Shown here: positions 9,774 to 17,926 of the stretch, one piece after another
How the letters are laid out: each line of letters starts with the position of its first letter
Numbering within the stretch: position 1 is the stretch's first letter
Program-made: the position numbers and the translations under genes
Notes under the pieces: model-generated
Seen by the model: the letters and a program-made list of their open reading frames with translations, nothing else
The model's database searches: none
Told to the model about the DNA's origin: nothing
DNA from: Candidatus Dadabacteria bacterium
GTDB lineage: Bacteria > Desulfobacterota_D > UBA1144 > Nemesobacterales > Nemesobacteraceae
DNA: 49,588 nt
Reading direction: 5' to 3'
NCBI GenBank assembly: GCA_009840385.1
Contig: VXNX01000009.1
Location: forward strand, 165,585-215,172

Positions 9774-9977
9774 TTAGTCTTCCGCCACGGCTTCCGTGTC
9801 GGGTGCCTGTCTGAAGAAGTTTCTTCCCTTGTAGTAACCGCAGCTGGGGCAGGCTCTGTGGGGAGGTTTCATCTCGTTGCACTCGGGACAGAAGGAAGCT
9901 CCCGGCAACGCGACTGTATAATGGGTTCTTCTTTTTCTCGATTTCGACTTGGAAGTCTTTCTCTTGGGTAATGCCAT
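9774..9977 (-). CDS. rpmF: 50S ribosomal protein L32
   Basis: This 67-residue basic ribosomal protein has the zinc-ribbon cysteines Cys30, Cys33, Cys43 and Cys46 (CPEC, CPSC) and the N-terminal MALPKRKTSKS signature of L32. It keeps the zinc ligands, so it is the zinc-binding form rather than a zinc-free paralogue. The yceD-rpmF pairing ahead of fatty-acid genes is widely conserved. Confidence 0.96.
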   Translation of the reverse strand: MALPKRKTSKSKSRKRRTHYTVALPGASFCPECNEMKPPHRACPSCGYYKGRNFFRQAPDTEAVAED

Positions 9978-9997
9978 CTCAATCTCCTGACTTGAAG

Positions 9998-10507
9998 CTA
10001 TATCTTTATATCTTTAAGTACCGCAAAGCGCGAGTCTTCCTGGCGAGTCTCGCAGCCGCACTGCTGCTCGTTAAGATTCTGCCCGCACTCGCCGCAAAGC
10101 CCCTTGCAGTCCTCGGCGCAGACCACCTTGTAGGGAAGCGAAAGATTCACCTGCTCTCTCATGTAATCGTTAAGGTCTATTGTTCTCCCCCGGTAAGTCT
10201 CATAATCCATGTCCCCGCCGGATTCCACCTTCCCCTCCGCTTCCGAAGGCGAAAGAAGGAGTTTTACCTCAAGGTTCGTGTCAACGCTCACGTCGCTTAA
10301 GCAACGGGAGCACTGGGCGACCGACAGGAATCCGATTTTCCCCCGCACGCTGACCTCGCCCGCCGTGCGTAAAAGATCGATATGAAACTCTATATCGGAA
10401 TCCACGCTCGCGACCTCCGATTTCTCGGAACCGCCCAGCCACCCCGGGCCCTTCTTGAGATCAAGACTTAATCCGCCGTCTCCTATTTCCGATACGTTGA
10501 CTATCAT
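9998..10507 (-). CDS. yceD: YceD/DUF177 family protein
   Basis: This 169-residue cytoplasmic protein belongs to the DUF177 family; E. coli YceD has been linked to 23S rRNA accumulation and plant relatives to rRNA processing. It shows Cys66/Cys69 (CSRC) and Cys130, Cys134, Cys138, Cys141 (CAEDCKGLCGEC), the usual family pattern and possible metal ligands. The start is taken as ATG at 10507. A TTG start further upstream at 10552 would lie inside the promoter -10/+1 region and is rejected. It is the first gene of the operon, 20 nt before rpmF. Confidence 0.85.
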   Translation of the reverse strand: MIVNVSEIGDGGLSLDLKKGPGWLGGSEKSEVASVDSDIEFHIDLLRTAGEVSVRGKIGFLSVAQCSRCLSDVSVDTNLEVKLLLSPSEAEGKVESGGDMDYETYRGRTIDLNDYMREQVNLSLPYKVVCAEDCKGLCGECGQNLNEQQCGCETRQEDSRFAVLKDIKI

Positions 10508-10538
10508 CGCGCGGAAACCCGCCTGCAAAAATTGCTCT

Positions 10539-10566
10539 AATATAAACCACAATCGCTTTATTGCAA
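10539..10566 (-). promoter_or_regulatory. Sigma70-like promoter for the yceD-rpmF-fab operon
   Basis: TTGCAA (10561-10566) and TATATT (10539-10544) are spaced by 16 nt on the minus strand. This predicts a start near 10532 and a 5' leader of about 25 nt to the yceD ATG. No other strong promoter is seen before fabF ends, so all six genes may share this one. Confidence 0.55.
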
Positions 10567-10608
10567 GTTATTCGGAAAAAATGGCCGCCGGGGAAACAGG
10601 CACATCTC

Positions 10609-11589
10609 TCAGACGTTATGACAGGCAACGCTTCGCCCATCGGTTCCCTTCTTCTCAAGGCGCGGAGTCTCCCTGGAGCATATCTCGGTCGCCAGGGGAC
10701 ACCTCGGATGGAAACTGCACCCTGAGGGAATATCCGCCAGGCTCCGTATTTCCCCCGATATCGATGCTTCCTTGCCGTTTTTGCTTCTGGTTCTTTTTAT
10801 CTCGGGAATGGCGGAGATAAGCATCTTGGTGTAAGGGTGCACGGGGTTTGAGTAGATCTCATCGCTTGGAGCAATCTCCACTATTTTTCCAAGATACATT
10901 ACGGCCACGAGATCGCTTATGTGCTTTACGACGCGCAGGTCATGGGATATGAATAGGTAGGAGAGACCATGTTTTTTCTGAAGGTCATTGAGCAGGTTTA
11001 TTATCTGCGCCTGTACGGACACATCAAGCGCTGAGACCGGCTCATCGCAGACGACAAATTTCGGGTGAAGGGAGATGGCGCGCGCTATGGCTATTCTCTG
11101 ACGCTGCCCCCCGCTGAACTCGTGGGGATAGCGACCCATAACGTCAGCGCCGAGACCCACCTCGCCCAGAAGCCGGGCCACAAATTCGTGGCGCTCTTCT
11201 TTTTTTACCGTGTTGTGGATGCTTATTCCCTCGGAAACAAGCGAACCCACGTTCATTCTGGGATTGAGGGAGCCATAGGGATTCTGGAATATCATCTGCA
11301 TCTCCCTTCTTAGGGGACGGATCTGCGCCGAGTCAAGTGCGGTTATGTCTTCTCCCTCGAAGAAAATCTTTCCAGCCGTTGGTACAAGAAGTCTCAGCAC
11401 CGTTTTCCCAAGCGTCGTCTTGCCGCTTCCGCTTTCCCCGACAAGACCCACCGTGCTGCCTCTTTTTATCTCGAGTTCCACGTCGTCAACGGCGCGGACG
11501 TAATCGGAGACCCTGGAGAAAACGCCCCCTCTTATCGGAAAGTACTTCTTGAGTCCCTTTATGCTTACTATTGCTTTATTCTCTTCCAT
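10609..11589 (-). CDS. oppF: Oligopeptide ABC transporter ATPase, OppF-like
   Basis: This 326-residue cytoplasmic ATPase powers peptide import together with OppD. Walker A GESGSGKTT is at residues 51-59, the Q-loop at about 102, the signature FSGGQRQR at 158-165, Walker B with CDEP at 181-184 and the switch histidine in ISHDL near 220. A C-terminal cysteine-containing segment (CSFHPRCPLATEIC) is typical of the oligopeptide transporter ATPase tail. It overlaps the oppD end by 14 nt. It is the last gene of the oppBCDF run. Confidence 0.93.
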   Translation of the reverse strand: MEENKAIVSIKGLKKYFPIRGGVFSRVSDYVRAVDDVELEIKRGSTVGLVGESGSGKTTLGKTVLRLLVPTAGKIFFEGEDITALDSAQIRPLRREMQMIFQNPYGSLNPRMNVGSLVSEGISIHNTVKKEERHEFVARLLGEVGLGADVMGRYPHEFSGGQRQRIAIARAISLHPKFVVCDEPVSALDVSVQAQIINLLNDLQKKHGLSYLFISHDLRVVKHISDLVAVMYLGKIVEIAPSDEIYSNPVHPYTKMLISAIPEIKRTRSKNGKEASISGEIRSLADIPSGCSFHPRCPLATEICSRETPRLEKKGTDGRSVACHNV

Positions 11590-12571
11590 TTTTCAAAAAC
11601 ATCTCGTAGCGAAAACAGGCCGAACCGTGAGAATCAGAAACACTGTAAAGGTCCGGCTGCATCTCAAAACATTTTCCCTCCGCATACTCGCAGCGGTTGT
11701 TGAACCTGCATCCCTCGGGAAATTCTCCCGGAGAGGGAATCGTACCCTTTATAGAGTGAAGCTCCTCGCCCTCCGACTGACCGGGAATCGAGTTTATAAG
11801 CCCTATGGTATAGGGATGCGCAGGGGCGGAGAAAAGCTGCTCTACGCTTCCGCTCTCTACCACCTTCCCCGCGTAAAGGACATAAACGTCGTCGGCAACG
11901 TTTGAGATAACCCCCAGGTCGTGGGATATAAGCATAACCGCCATCCCCAGCCTGTCTCGAAGGCTTTTTATCAGGGACAGAATTCCCGCCTGAATGGTCA
12001 CGTCAAGGGCGGTTGTGGGCTCGTCGGCTATCAGCAGCTCAGGGCTACAGGCAAGGGCCATCGCGATCATGACCCTCTGGCACATGCCTCCGCTCATCTC
12101 ATGGGGATAGCTTGAGTATCTCTCGGCGGGAGAAGGAATGCCCACCGTGTCGAGCAGGTCAATCACCCTTCTTTTCTCCTCTTTTCTTGATACGTTCTCA
12201 TGAACCCGTATGACCTCTCCTATCTGGTCTCCCACGGTGTAAACGGGATTAAGGGAGCTCATCGGCTCCTGGAATATCATGGAAATCCTGTTTCCGCGGT
12301 AATGCCTGAGTTCCCGCTCGGTGAGAGAAAGAAGGTTCTCTCCCTTGTATATCACCTCCCCCGAATTCACTCTGGCCGGCGGCGCGGGCAAAAGCCCCAT
12401 GACGGAAAGAGCGGTAAGGGTTTTACCGCAGCCGCTTTCTCCGACAACCCCGACTATCCTTCCCTCTCCGATCCGAAGGCTCACGTCTCCCAGGACCTCA
12501 AGCTCTCCACCCTTCGAGGGAAAAGACACGTTAAGATTTTTTATCTCGAGCAGTTCTGAGTTTGCCATCAC
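11576..12571 (-). CDS. oppD: Oligopeptide ABC transporter ATPase, OppD-like
   Basis: This 331-residue ATPase partners OppF. Walker A GESGCGKT is at residues 44-51, the signature MSGGMCQR near 161-168, Walker [11 protein letters not shown] near 180 and the switch SHD follows. The C-terminal cysteine segment ([14 protein letters not shown]) matches the oligopeptide family. The start is GTG at 12571, or ATG three bases on; the AAGGA lies within the oppC 3' end. The gap to oppC is 6 nt. Confidence 0.93.
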   Translation of the reverse strand: MMANSELLEIKNLNVSFPSKGGELEVLGDVSLRIGEGRIVGVVGESGCGKTLTALSVMGLLPAPPARVNSGEVIYKGENLLSLTERELRHYRGNRISMIFQEPMSSLNPVYTVGDQIGEVIRVHENVSRKEEKRRVIDLLDTVGIPSPAERYSSYPHEMSGGMCQRVMIAMALACSPELLIADEPTTALDVTIQAGILSLIKSLRDRLGMAVMLISHDLGVISNVADDVYVLYAGKVVESGSVEQLFSAPAHPYTIGLINSIPGQSEGEELHSIKGTIPSPGEFPEGCRFNNRCEYAEGKCFEMQPDLYSVSDSHGSACFRYEMFLKNGRE

Positions 12572-12577
12572 GTAATT

Positions 12578-13576
12578 TTATCTTTCCTTTAGTTTCGGGT
12601 CTATCGCGTTTCTGAACCCTTCCCCCACAAGATTAAGCGCCGTAACCGTCGCGAAGATCGCAAGTCCCGGAAAAAGAACAAGCCACCACGCAAAATCCAC
12701 ATACTTCTGTGACTGCGAAATTATCTCTCCCCAGCTGGGTTCAGGCGGAGTCACCCCGAATCCCAGGAAGCTGAGACTAGATTCAACCAGTATCGCTCCA
12801 GCCACCCCGAAGGTGGCGCTCACCAGAACGGGCGCGAGAGCGTTTGGAAGCATGTGTTTCAGTATAATCCTGTGGTCGCGGCTTCCAAGCGCCCATGCCG
12901 CCTCCACGTAGTTTGTCCTGCGGAGTTTCAGGAACTCCCCGCGAACAAGCCTCGCCACGCCCGTCCAGCCCGTAATCCCTATGACTATCATGATGTTATA
13001 AATGCTCGGTTCGGTGAAAGCGAGGATGGTGAGAATCAGGAAGAAAACGGGAAAAGTGATCATCACCTCTATCAGCCTTGAAATCGCAAAATCGATCCAG
13101 CCGCCGTAATAACCCGCCATGGCCCCAAGTATTATTCCTATCACCATAGCTATCCCGACGGCGACAAGTCCTATTGAAAGGGATATCCTAGCCCCGTGGA
13201 TCATCCTGCTGAGCACGTCCCTTCCCCTGTCGTCGGTGCCCAGGAAATGATTCCCGTCGGGAGCCGCAAGAACGGAGAAGAAATCGCTTTCCGTGGGACT
13301 GTACTTTACCGGGGGGAAAACCGCGAACGAGTCCGAATCGTCAAGGTATGTGGCCCGAAGGTCAACCCCGCGGAACTCAGGATAATCCACAACGACCGGA
13401 AAATAATATTTGCCCTCTTCAACGAGCACTATCGGCCTGTTGCCCGCGAGGAAACTTTCGAAAACCGCCGTCACCGCAAGGAGGATTATGAAAAAAAACG
13501 AGGCGTAGGCGAGAGAGTCCTTTTTGAACTCGATCCATACCCTGTCCCAGTATCCGACGCTTGAGCTCTGCTTCAT
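12578..13576 (-). CDS. oppC: Oligopeptide ABC transporter permease, OppC/YejE-like
   Basis: This 332-residue inner-membrane permease has one N-terminal helix (about 22-46), a periplasmic segment of roughly 70-80 residues, then five more helices. The cytoplasmic EAA loop is EAAWALGSRDHRIILKHMLP. The long periplasmic segment (GKYYFPVVVDYPEF, then PPVKYSPTESD) is longer than in E. coli OppC (302 residues) and reminds me of YejE of the YejABEF peptide/microcin C importer. The start overlaps the oppB stop as ATGA. Confidence 0.9.
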   Translation of the reverse strand: MKQSSSVGYWDRVWIEFKKDSLAYASFFFIILLAVTAVFESFLAGNRPIVLVEEGKYYFPVVVDYPEFRGVDLRATYLDDSDSFAVFPPVKYSPTESDFFSVLAAPDGNHFLGTDDRGRDVLSRMIHGARISLSIGLVAVGIAMVIGIILGAMAGYYGGWIDFAISRLIEVMITFPVFFLILTILAFTEPSIYNIMIVIGITGWTGVARLVRGEFLKLRRTNYVEAAWALGSRDHRIILKHMLPNALAPVLVSATFGVAGAILVESSLSFLGFGVTPPEPSWGEIISQSQKYVDFAWWLVLFPGLAIFATVTALNLVGEGFRNAIDPKLKER

Positions 13577-14574
13577 GACTTCCTCTCAAAGCCGATTCTG
13601 GGATCAACCACGGCGTAGGTTAAATCCGATATAAGAATGCCGATCAGTGTAAGAAAAGCGGAGATGGTGGCAACGGCCATTATGACCGGGTAATCCCTTG
13701 AAAGCACCGACTCAAAGCCCAGTCTTCCTATCCCCGGGATCGAGAATATGGTCTCTATGATAACGCTTCCCCCTATCATGGCGGGGAGAATCGAGGCGAT
13801 TATCGTTACTATGGGAATGAGCGAGTTTCTGAGCGCGTGCTTGAAAAGCACCCTGTTAGGCGCAAGTCCCTTGGCCCTCGCGGTCCTTATGTAGTCCTCC
13901 CGGAGCACTTCAAGCAGGCTTCCTTTCTGGTAGCGCGAGAGTGACGCGAGGGAGGCATAGGTAAGGCAAAACACGGGAAGAACAAGGTGCCAGAGGAAAT
14001 CGAGCGTCCTCTCGAAAAACGGAAGATACTCATACCCTCTTGAGTGCACGCCGTATATGGGGAAGATATCCAAAGCTCCTCCGCCGCCGAAGAAATAGAT
14101 CAGCACCACTGCCATCCAGAAACTCGGAATCGAGTAGAGAAGAAAAAGAACGAATGTCGTTGCACGCTCGAGAAAGCTCCACTGCCGCACGGCGGACCAC
14201 GCCCCGATCGGTATGGCTATCAGGTAGACGAGTAAGATCGAAAGAGCGTTCAGTATGAGGGTAATCGGGAGCCTTTCCGCTATCTTGTCTATGACCGGGC
14301 GGTGGTCCTTGTAGGAATTTCCGAAATCAAGCGTCACGATCTGGCGGAGCCATATGAAATACCTCTGGTGAACGGGCTTATCGAGACCGTAGAGTTTTTT
14401 GGTCTGCTCGACTATCTCCTTGGTCACCTGATCGCTTTTTATTCCCTGATCAATTGACATCCTGCTCTCAACAGGGCTCCCCGGCGCAAGCTGTATCACC
14501 AAGAAAGTGATAAGAGTGATCCCGAACAGTGTGGGAATCATCAGCAGAAGTCTTTTCAGGATGTAGTCTTTCAT
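13573..14574 (-). CDS. oppB: Oligopeptide ABC transporter permease, OppB-like
   Basis: This 333-residue permease has six predicted helices, beginning with residues 9-28. The EAA-type loop ARAKGLAPNRVLFKHALRN near residue 235 contacts the ATPases. A large periplasmic region follows the first helix, as in DppB/OppB. It is the first gene of the oppBCDF run; its likely binding protein is 3.4 kb upstream on the same strand, past two unrelated genes. TAAGG lies about 11 nt before the ATG. Confidence 0.92.
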   Translation of the reverse strand: MKDYILKRLLLMIPTLFGITLITFLVIQLAPGSPVESRMSIDQGIKSDQVTKEIVEQTKKLYGLDKPVHQRYFIWLRQIVTLDFGNSYKDHRPVIDKIAERLPITLILNALSILLVYLIAIPIGAWSAVRQWSFLERATTFVLFLLYSIPSFWMAVVLIYFFGGGGALDIFPIYGVHSRGYEYLPFFERTLDFLWHLVLPVFCLTYASLASLSRYQKGSLLEVLREDYIRTARAKGLAPNRVLFKHALRNSLIPIVTIIASILPAMIGGSVIIETIFSIPGIGRLGFESVLSRDYPVIMAVATISAFLTLIGILISDLTYAVVDPRIGFERKS

Positions 14575-14597
14575 TGGGAAAAAACCTTAGGGGAGAA

Positions 14598-14603
14598 ATT
14601 ATA
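14598..14603 (-). promoter_or_regulatory. Candidate -10 element for oppBCDF
   Basis: A perfect TATAAT lies in the 86-nt gap between the decarboxylase and oppB, giving a leader of about 17 nt. No convincing -35 hexamer is found 16-18 nt upstream. It would let the permease/ATPase genes be transcribed independently of oppA. Confidence 0.33.
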
Positions 14604-14660
14604 CACACAACAGGATTGAAAAATCAGGAAACTATCGTCGCCCAGCACGGTTAACTGGAA

Positions 14661-16115
14661 TCAATCAGTTCGGTTCAAACTCTCTGTCCCGAATTTCGAG
14701 ATGACTTCCAATGTCTCGTGTACGTCGTTCCAGGTCGTCGAGTAGTTGATGACGCACATCCTGAGCGCAAACGTCCCGTGAAGAAGTGTCGATGATATGA
14801 AAGCGCGGTCTTCCCAGAAGACACGGGCGAGTACGGTCCTGTTGATTTCTTCCAACATGTCCTCGCCGAGGTCGGTGTTCGCGGGGTTTACGCGGAAGCA
14901 TACGATCCCCAATGTCGCAGGAGTCAGCATCTCCAGAACGGGACTGTCCTCGACGTACTCCTCAATTCGGTGCGTCAGCGCCATCCCATGCGATACGGCC
15001 CGCCGGAACGCGGCCACACCGAAGGTCTGAACCGACATCCAGATCTTTAACGCCCTAATGGAACGGCTGAGTTGGAGGCCCCTGTCCGAAAAATTCGGAT
15101 GGTTAGCACCCCAAATCGTGTCCTGAAGAATATCGTGCTTGGTGGCAAACACCCGCTCAAGCGTGCGTACATCCTTCACCATCAGGCCGCCTGTCTCATA
15201 AGGTTGAAAGAACCACTTGTGTGCGTCCAGCACAACTGAATCGGCTCGCTCGATTCCATTCAAGATCTTCTTGCCTTCCTCGGTCACGATGGCAAAACCT
15301 CCATGCGCAGCGTCGACGTGAAGCCATATATCCTGGGCCTCGCAGTAGTCCGCCATCGCTTCCAGCGGGTCGACAGCTCCGCTGCTGGATGTTCCAGCAT
15401 TTGCACACACCGCAATGGGACTGAGTCCGGCGGCTCGGTCCTCGGCCACGGTCTCGACAAGCGCATCCATATCCATACGGAAACGTCCGTCGGTCGGAAT
15501 CATACGAATGCATTCTGGACGAACACCTATAATCCTGGCCGCTTTGACGAGAGCACTGTGGCTCTGGTCGCTCATGTACAAGCTGGCACGTTCCGGGTGG
15601 TTTGCGGCCTCCCGCGCCGCGACAAGGGCATCAAGGTTCGCCGCCGAGCCCCCGCTCGTCAGCAGTCCGCCCGCACTCTCCGGATAGCCAATCCAGCGCC
15701 GAAACCAGTCAATCACGACGAGCTCGAGCTGGCTCGGACCGCTCGAAGTCAGCCAGGAACACTGGTTGATGTTAAATCCGGCAATCATGAAATCAGCCAG
15801 CACTCCCGGCCAGGTGGGCTGCGAAGGGATAAATCCAAAACAACGCGGGTGGTCCAAGCGCAGTGCGATCGGAAGAATCTCGCGTGCGGCCTCCTCGATC
15901 ACTTGCGAAGCCGAACGGCTCTCCTCGGGTGGAGGCTTCAGCAGCCGATCCTCAAGTTCTCGTCGGAACTCTCCCTCCCAGGCACCTTCTTCGGGCAAGT
16001 TCTCAATGCGCTGTACTACCAATTCTGCCGTTTGGCGTGCAAGTTCCAGCATCTGTTCCGGTGACATACTGAGATCGCTTTTGACCCCACCATCACCGCC
16101 TTTTGCTTTGCTCAT
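14661..16115 (-). CDS. Group II PLP-dependent amino-acid decarboxylase (aromatic-L-amino-acid type)
   Basis: This 484-residue cytoplasmic enzyme is predicted to decarboxylate an amino acid to its amine. The PLP lysine is Lys300 in LDAHKWFF, Asp268 (HVDAAHGG) contacts the pyridine nitrogen, and His186 (SDQSHSALVKAA) is the ring-stacking histidine. The N-terminal region HPRCFGFIPSQP and LTSGGSAANLDAL are standard for the DOPA/tyrosine/tryptophan decarboxylase group; glutamate is less likely. Substrate cannot be read from sequence. The start is ATG at 16115, since the upstream extension to 16223 looks non-coding. It is divergent from the aldehyde dehydrogenase and splits the opp locus. Confidence 0.88.
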   Translation of the reverse strand: MSKAKGGDGGVKSDLSMSPEQMLELARQTAELVVQRIENLPEEGAWEGEFRRELEDRLLKPPPEESRSASQVIEEAAREILPIALRLDHPRCFGFIPSQPTWPGVLADFMIAGFNINQCSWLTSSGPSQLELVVIDWFRRWIGYPESAGGLLTSGGSAANLDALVAAREAANHPERASLYMSDQSHSALVKAARIIGVRPECIRMIPTDGRFRMDMDALVETVAEDRAAGLSPIAVCANAGTSSSGAVDPLEAMADYCEAQDIWLHVDAAHGGFAIVTEEGKKILNGIERADSVVLDAHKWFFQPYETGGLMVKDVRTLERVFATKHDILQDTIWGANHPNFSDRGLQLSRSIRALKIWMSVQTFGVAAFRRAVSHGMALTHRIEEYVEDSPVLEMLTPATLGIVCFRVNPANTDLGEDMLEEINRTVLARVFWEDRAFISSTLLHGTFALRMCVINYSTTWNDVHETLEVISKFGTESLNRTD

Positions 16116-16464
16116 CGCATGTTCCCGCGGGCACAGAGATAAAGTGCGCCGGATAAGAAAACAAACAATGCGGGCGCAAATATAAAAAGTGCTTGTCCGC
16201 TTCTGCTTTCTACAGTGGAACACATTTCTGCTGAAATTTTTATTAATTTTCTCCCTTTTTAACTTGGTTAAACAAAAAGAACACTTCTAACCTGTTTAAC
16301 GCAGAGGAAATATTGTCGGGAGTAATGGTAATTATACAATCTTGGGAAAAAGTCGAAACCCCTTGACATTCGGTCTAAACATTACCAACAGGCAGGAATG
16401 TGGTAGTATCAGATATTGTGGTCGATATTTCGGCACTTACTGCAGTGATTAAAGGAGAAACTGA
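16116..16464. other. Divergent intergenic region with repeated half-sites
   Basis: This 349-nt non-coding stretch separates the divergent decarboxylase and aldehyde dehydrogenase genes. GTTAAAC (16267-16273) and GTTTAAC (16294-16300) form inverted arms 20 nt apart, and a related GGTCTAAACA occurs at 16372-16381. The three copies can be read as GGTTAAACA-like half-sites, which suggests an operator for a regulator not encoded nearby. A TTGACA at 16363 has no matching -10 element. Confidence 0.3.
16313..16340 (+). promoter_or_regulatory. Candidate promoter for the aldehyde dehydrogenase gene
   Basis: TTGTCG (16313-16318) and TACAAT (16335-16340) are spaced by 16 nt, just downstream of the inverted GTTAAAC arms. 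The match is moderate and the implied leader (about 117 nt) is long, so this is tentative. Confidence 0.25.
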
Positions 16465-17898
16465 ATGAGCCCAACAACAAAACCATTCCACCTTATCATC
16501 AACGGCAAGAAGGTCCCTACCGGGCGATGCTTTGAAGTGCTGAATCCCGCTAACGAAGAATTGGCCGGACTCGCGTCACTGGCAAGAAAGAAAGATCTTG
16601 ATGGTGCCGTGCGAGCCGCTCGGACGGCGTTTGAAAAATGGCGCGAAGTGCCCGAACCCCGACGGCAGGCGGCATGTCTGGAAATTGCCTCCAAAATCGA
16701 GGAAAACTCAGAGGAACTCGCCCGCATTCTGACCGCTGAGCAGGGCAAGCCCCTAAATGGCCTCGGCTCACGCTGGGAAATCGGCGCCGCGGTAGCCTGG
16801 ACCCGCTATACGGCCGGCCTTTCCCTGCCGGTGAAGGTCCTCCAGGACAATGATGAGGGCAGGGTCGAGCTTCACCGTAAGCCGATCGGCGTCGTGGGCT
16901 CGATTACTCCCTGGAACTTTCCGGTTCTGATCGCGATCTGGCATATAGTTCCCGCCGTTCTCTCGGGCAACACTGTAGTGTCCAAGCCCTCCCCCTTTAC
17001 GCCCCTGTCAACGCTGCGCCTTGCCGAACTCATGAACGAGGTGCTGCCGGAAGGCGTGGTCAACTGCCTCGCCGGCAAGGACAGGCTGGGCGCCGCAATG
17101 ACGGCGCATGAAGGGATCGGCAAGATTGTTTTCACCGGTTCCTGCGCGACCGGACAGAAGATTATGGCGAACTCGGCGGAAACCATGAAACGGCTGACTC
17201 TTGAACTTGGCGGAAACGATGCCGGAATCGTTCTTCCGGACGTTGACCCGAAGCAGGTCGCCGAAGGGCTTTTCTGGGGCGCGTTCATCAATAGCGGCCA
17301 GACCTGCGCGGCGTTAAAACGACTCTACGTCCATGATGACGTGTACGATGAGGTCTGCGATGAACTGGTTGCATTGGCCCGGAAGATGAAGGTTGGCGAG
17401 GGTACGAACGAGGATGTCGTTTTGGGTCCGATCCAGAACCGAAAGCAATACGATATCGTGGCCGGCCTGGTACGAAGCGCGGAGTCCAAGGGACGCGTGC
17501 TCCTGGGCGGAGACCCCGGGGAGATACGGGAAAAAATGGGCGGGAAGGGATATTTTTATCCGCTCACGATCATAGCCGACCTGGAAAACGGAGACCCTCT
17601 GGTTGACAAGGAGCAGTTCGGCCCGGTTCTGCCGATCATCCGCTATCACCATATCGAGGAGGCGATCGAGAAGGCAAACGACAATCCGAACGGCCTCGGG
17701 GGTTCGGTCTGGAGCCGGGACATAGAAAAGGCAAGAGAGATCGCCAACCGGATGGAATGCGGTTCAGTCTGGATAAACAAGCACGGAATGATCCAGCCCA
17801 ACGCCCCGTTCGGCGGGGTAAAACGCTCCGGCTTCGGTGTTGAATTCGCAGAGGAAGGTCTGGTGGAATATACGGATATTCAGGTTGTCTTTTCCTGA
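16465..17898 (+). CDS. NAD(P)-dependent aldehyde dehydrogenase
   Basis: This 477-residue cytoplasmic enzyme should oxidise an aldehyde to the acid. Catalytic Cys281 lies in NSGQTCAALKR, the general base Glu247 in LELGGND, Asn151 in TPWNFP, Lys174 in SKPSPF and the cofactor-binding FTGS at 223-226. The start ATG has AAAGGAG 8 nt upstream. It is divergent from a PLP decarboxylase; together they could form part of an amine-to-acid route, but no amine oxidase or transaminase for the middle step is in the window. Its 3' end is 28 nt from the convergent oppA. The substrate is unknown. Confidence 0.92.
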   Translation: MSPTTKPFHLIINGKKVPTGRCFEVLNPANEELAGLASLARKKDLDGAVRAARTAFEKWREVPEPRRQAACLEIASKIEENSEELARILTAEQGKPLNGLGSRWEIGAAVAWTRYTAGLSLPVKVLQDNDEGRVELHRKPIGVVGSITPWNFPVLIAIWHIVPAVLSGNTVVSKPSPFTPLSTLRLAELMNEVLPEGVVNCLAGKDRLGAAMTAHEGIGKIVFTGSCATGQKIMANSAETMKRLTLELGGNDAGIVLPDVDPKQVAEGLFWGAFINSGQTCAALKRLYVHDDVYDEVCDELVALARKMKVGEGTNEDVVLGPIQNRKQYDIVAGLVRSAESKGRVLLGGDPGEIREKMGGKGYFYPLTIIADLENGDPLVDKEQFGPVLPIIRYHHIEEAIEKANDNPNGLGGSVWSRDIEKAREIANRMECGSVWINKHGMIQPNAPFGGVKRSGFGVEFAEEGLVEYTDIQVVFS

Positions 17899-17926
17899 GC
17901 CGCCCCGGCGTCAACTTCCCTCAATT

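Noticed and set aside
9096-9971. 291-codon plus-strand open frame over fabD and rpmF
   Set aside because: Lies fully antisense to two certain genes and reads as low-complexity basic sequence.
10508-10552. TTG-initiated N-terminal extension of yceD
   Set aside because: It would start within the predicted promoter/start-site region, has no ribosome-binding site and no family similarity.
15303-16064. 253-codon plus-strand open frame over the decarboxylase
   Set aside because: Antisense to a gene with full PLP motifs; no recognisable domain.
16363-16368. Consensus TTGACA upstream of the aldehyde dehydrogenase
   Set aside because: No -10-like hexamer at 15-19 nt downstream; TAGTAT at 16404 is about 35 nt away.
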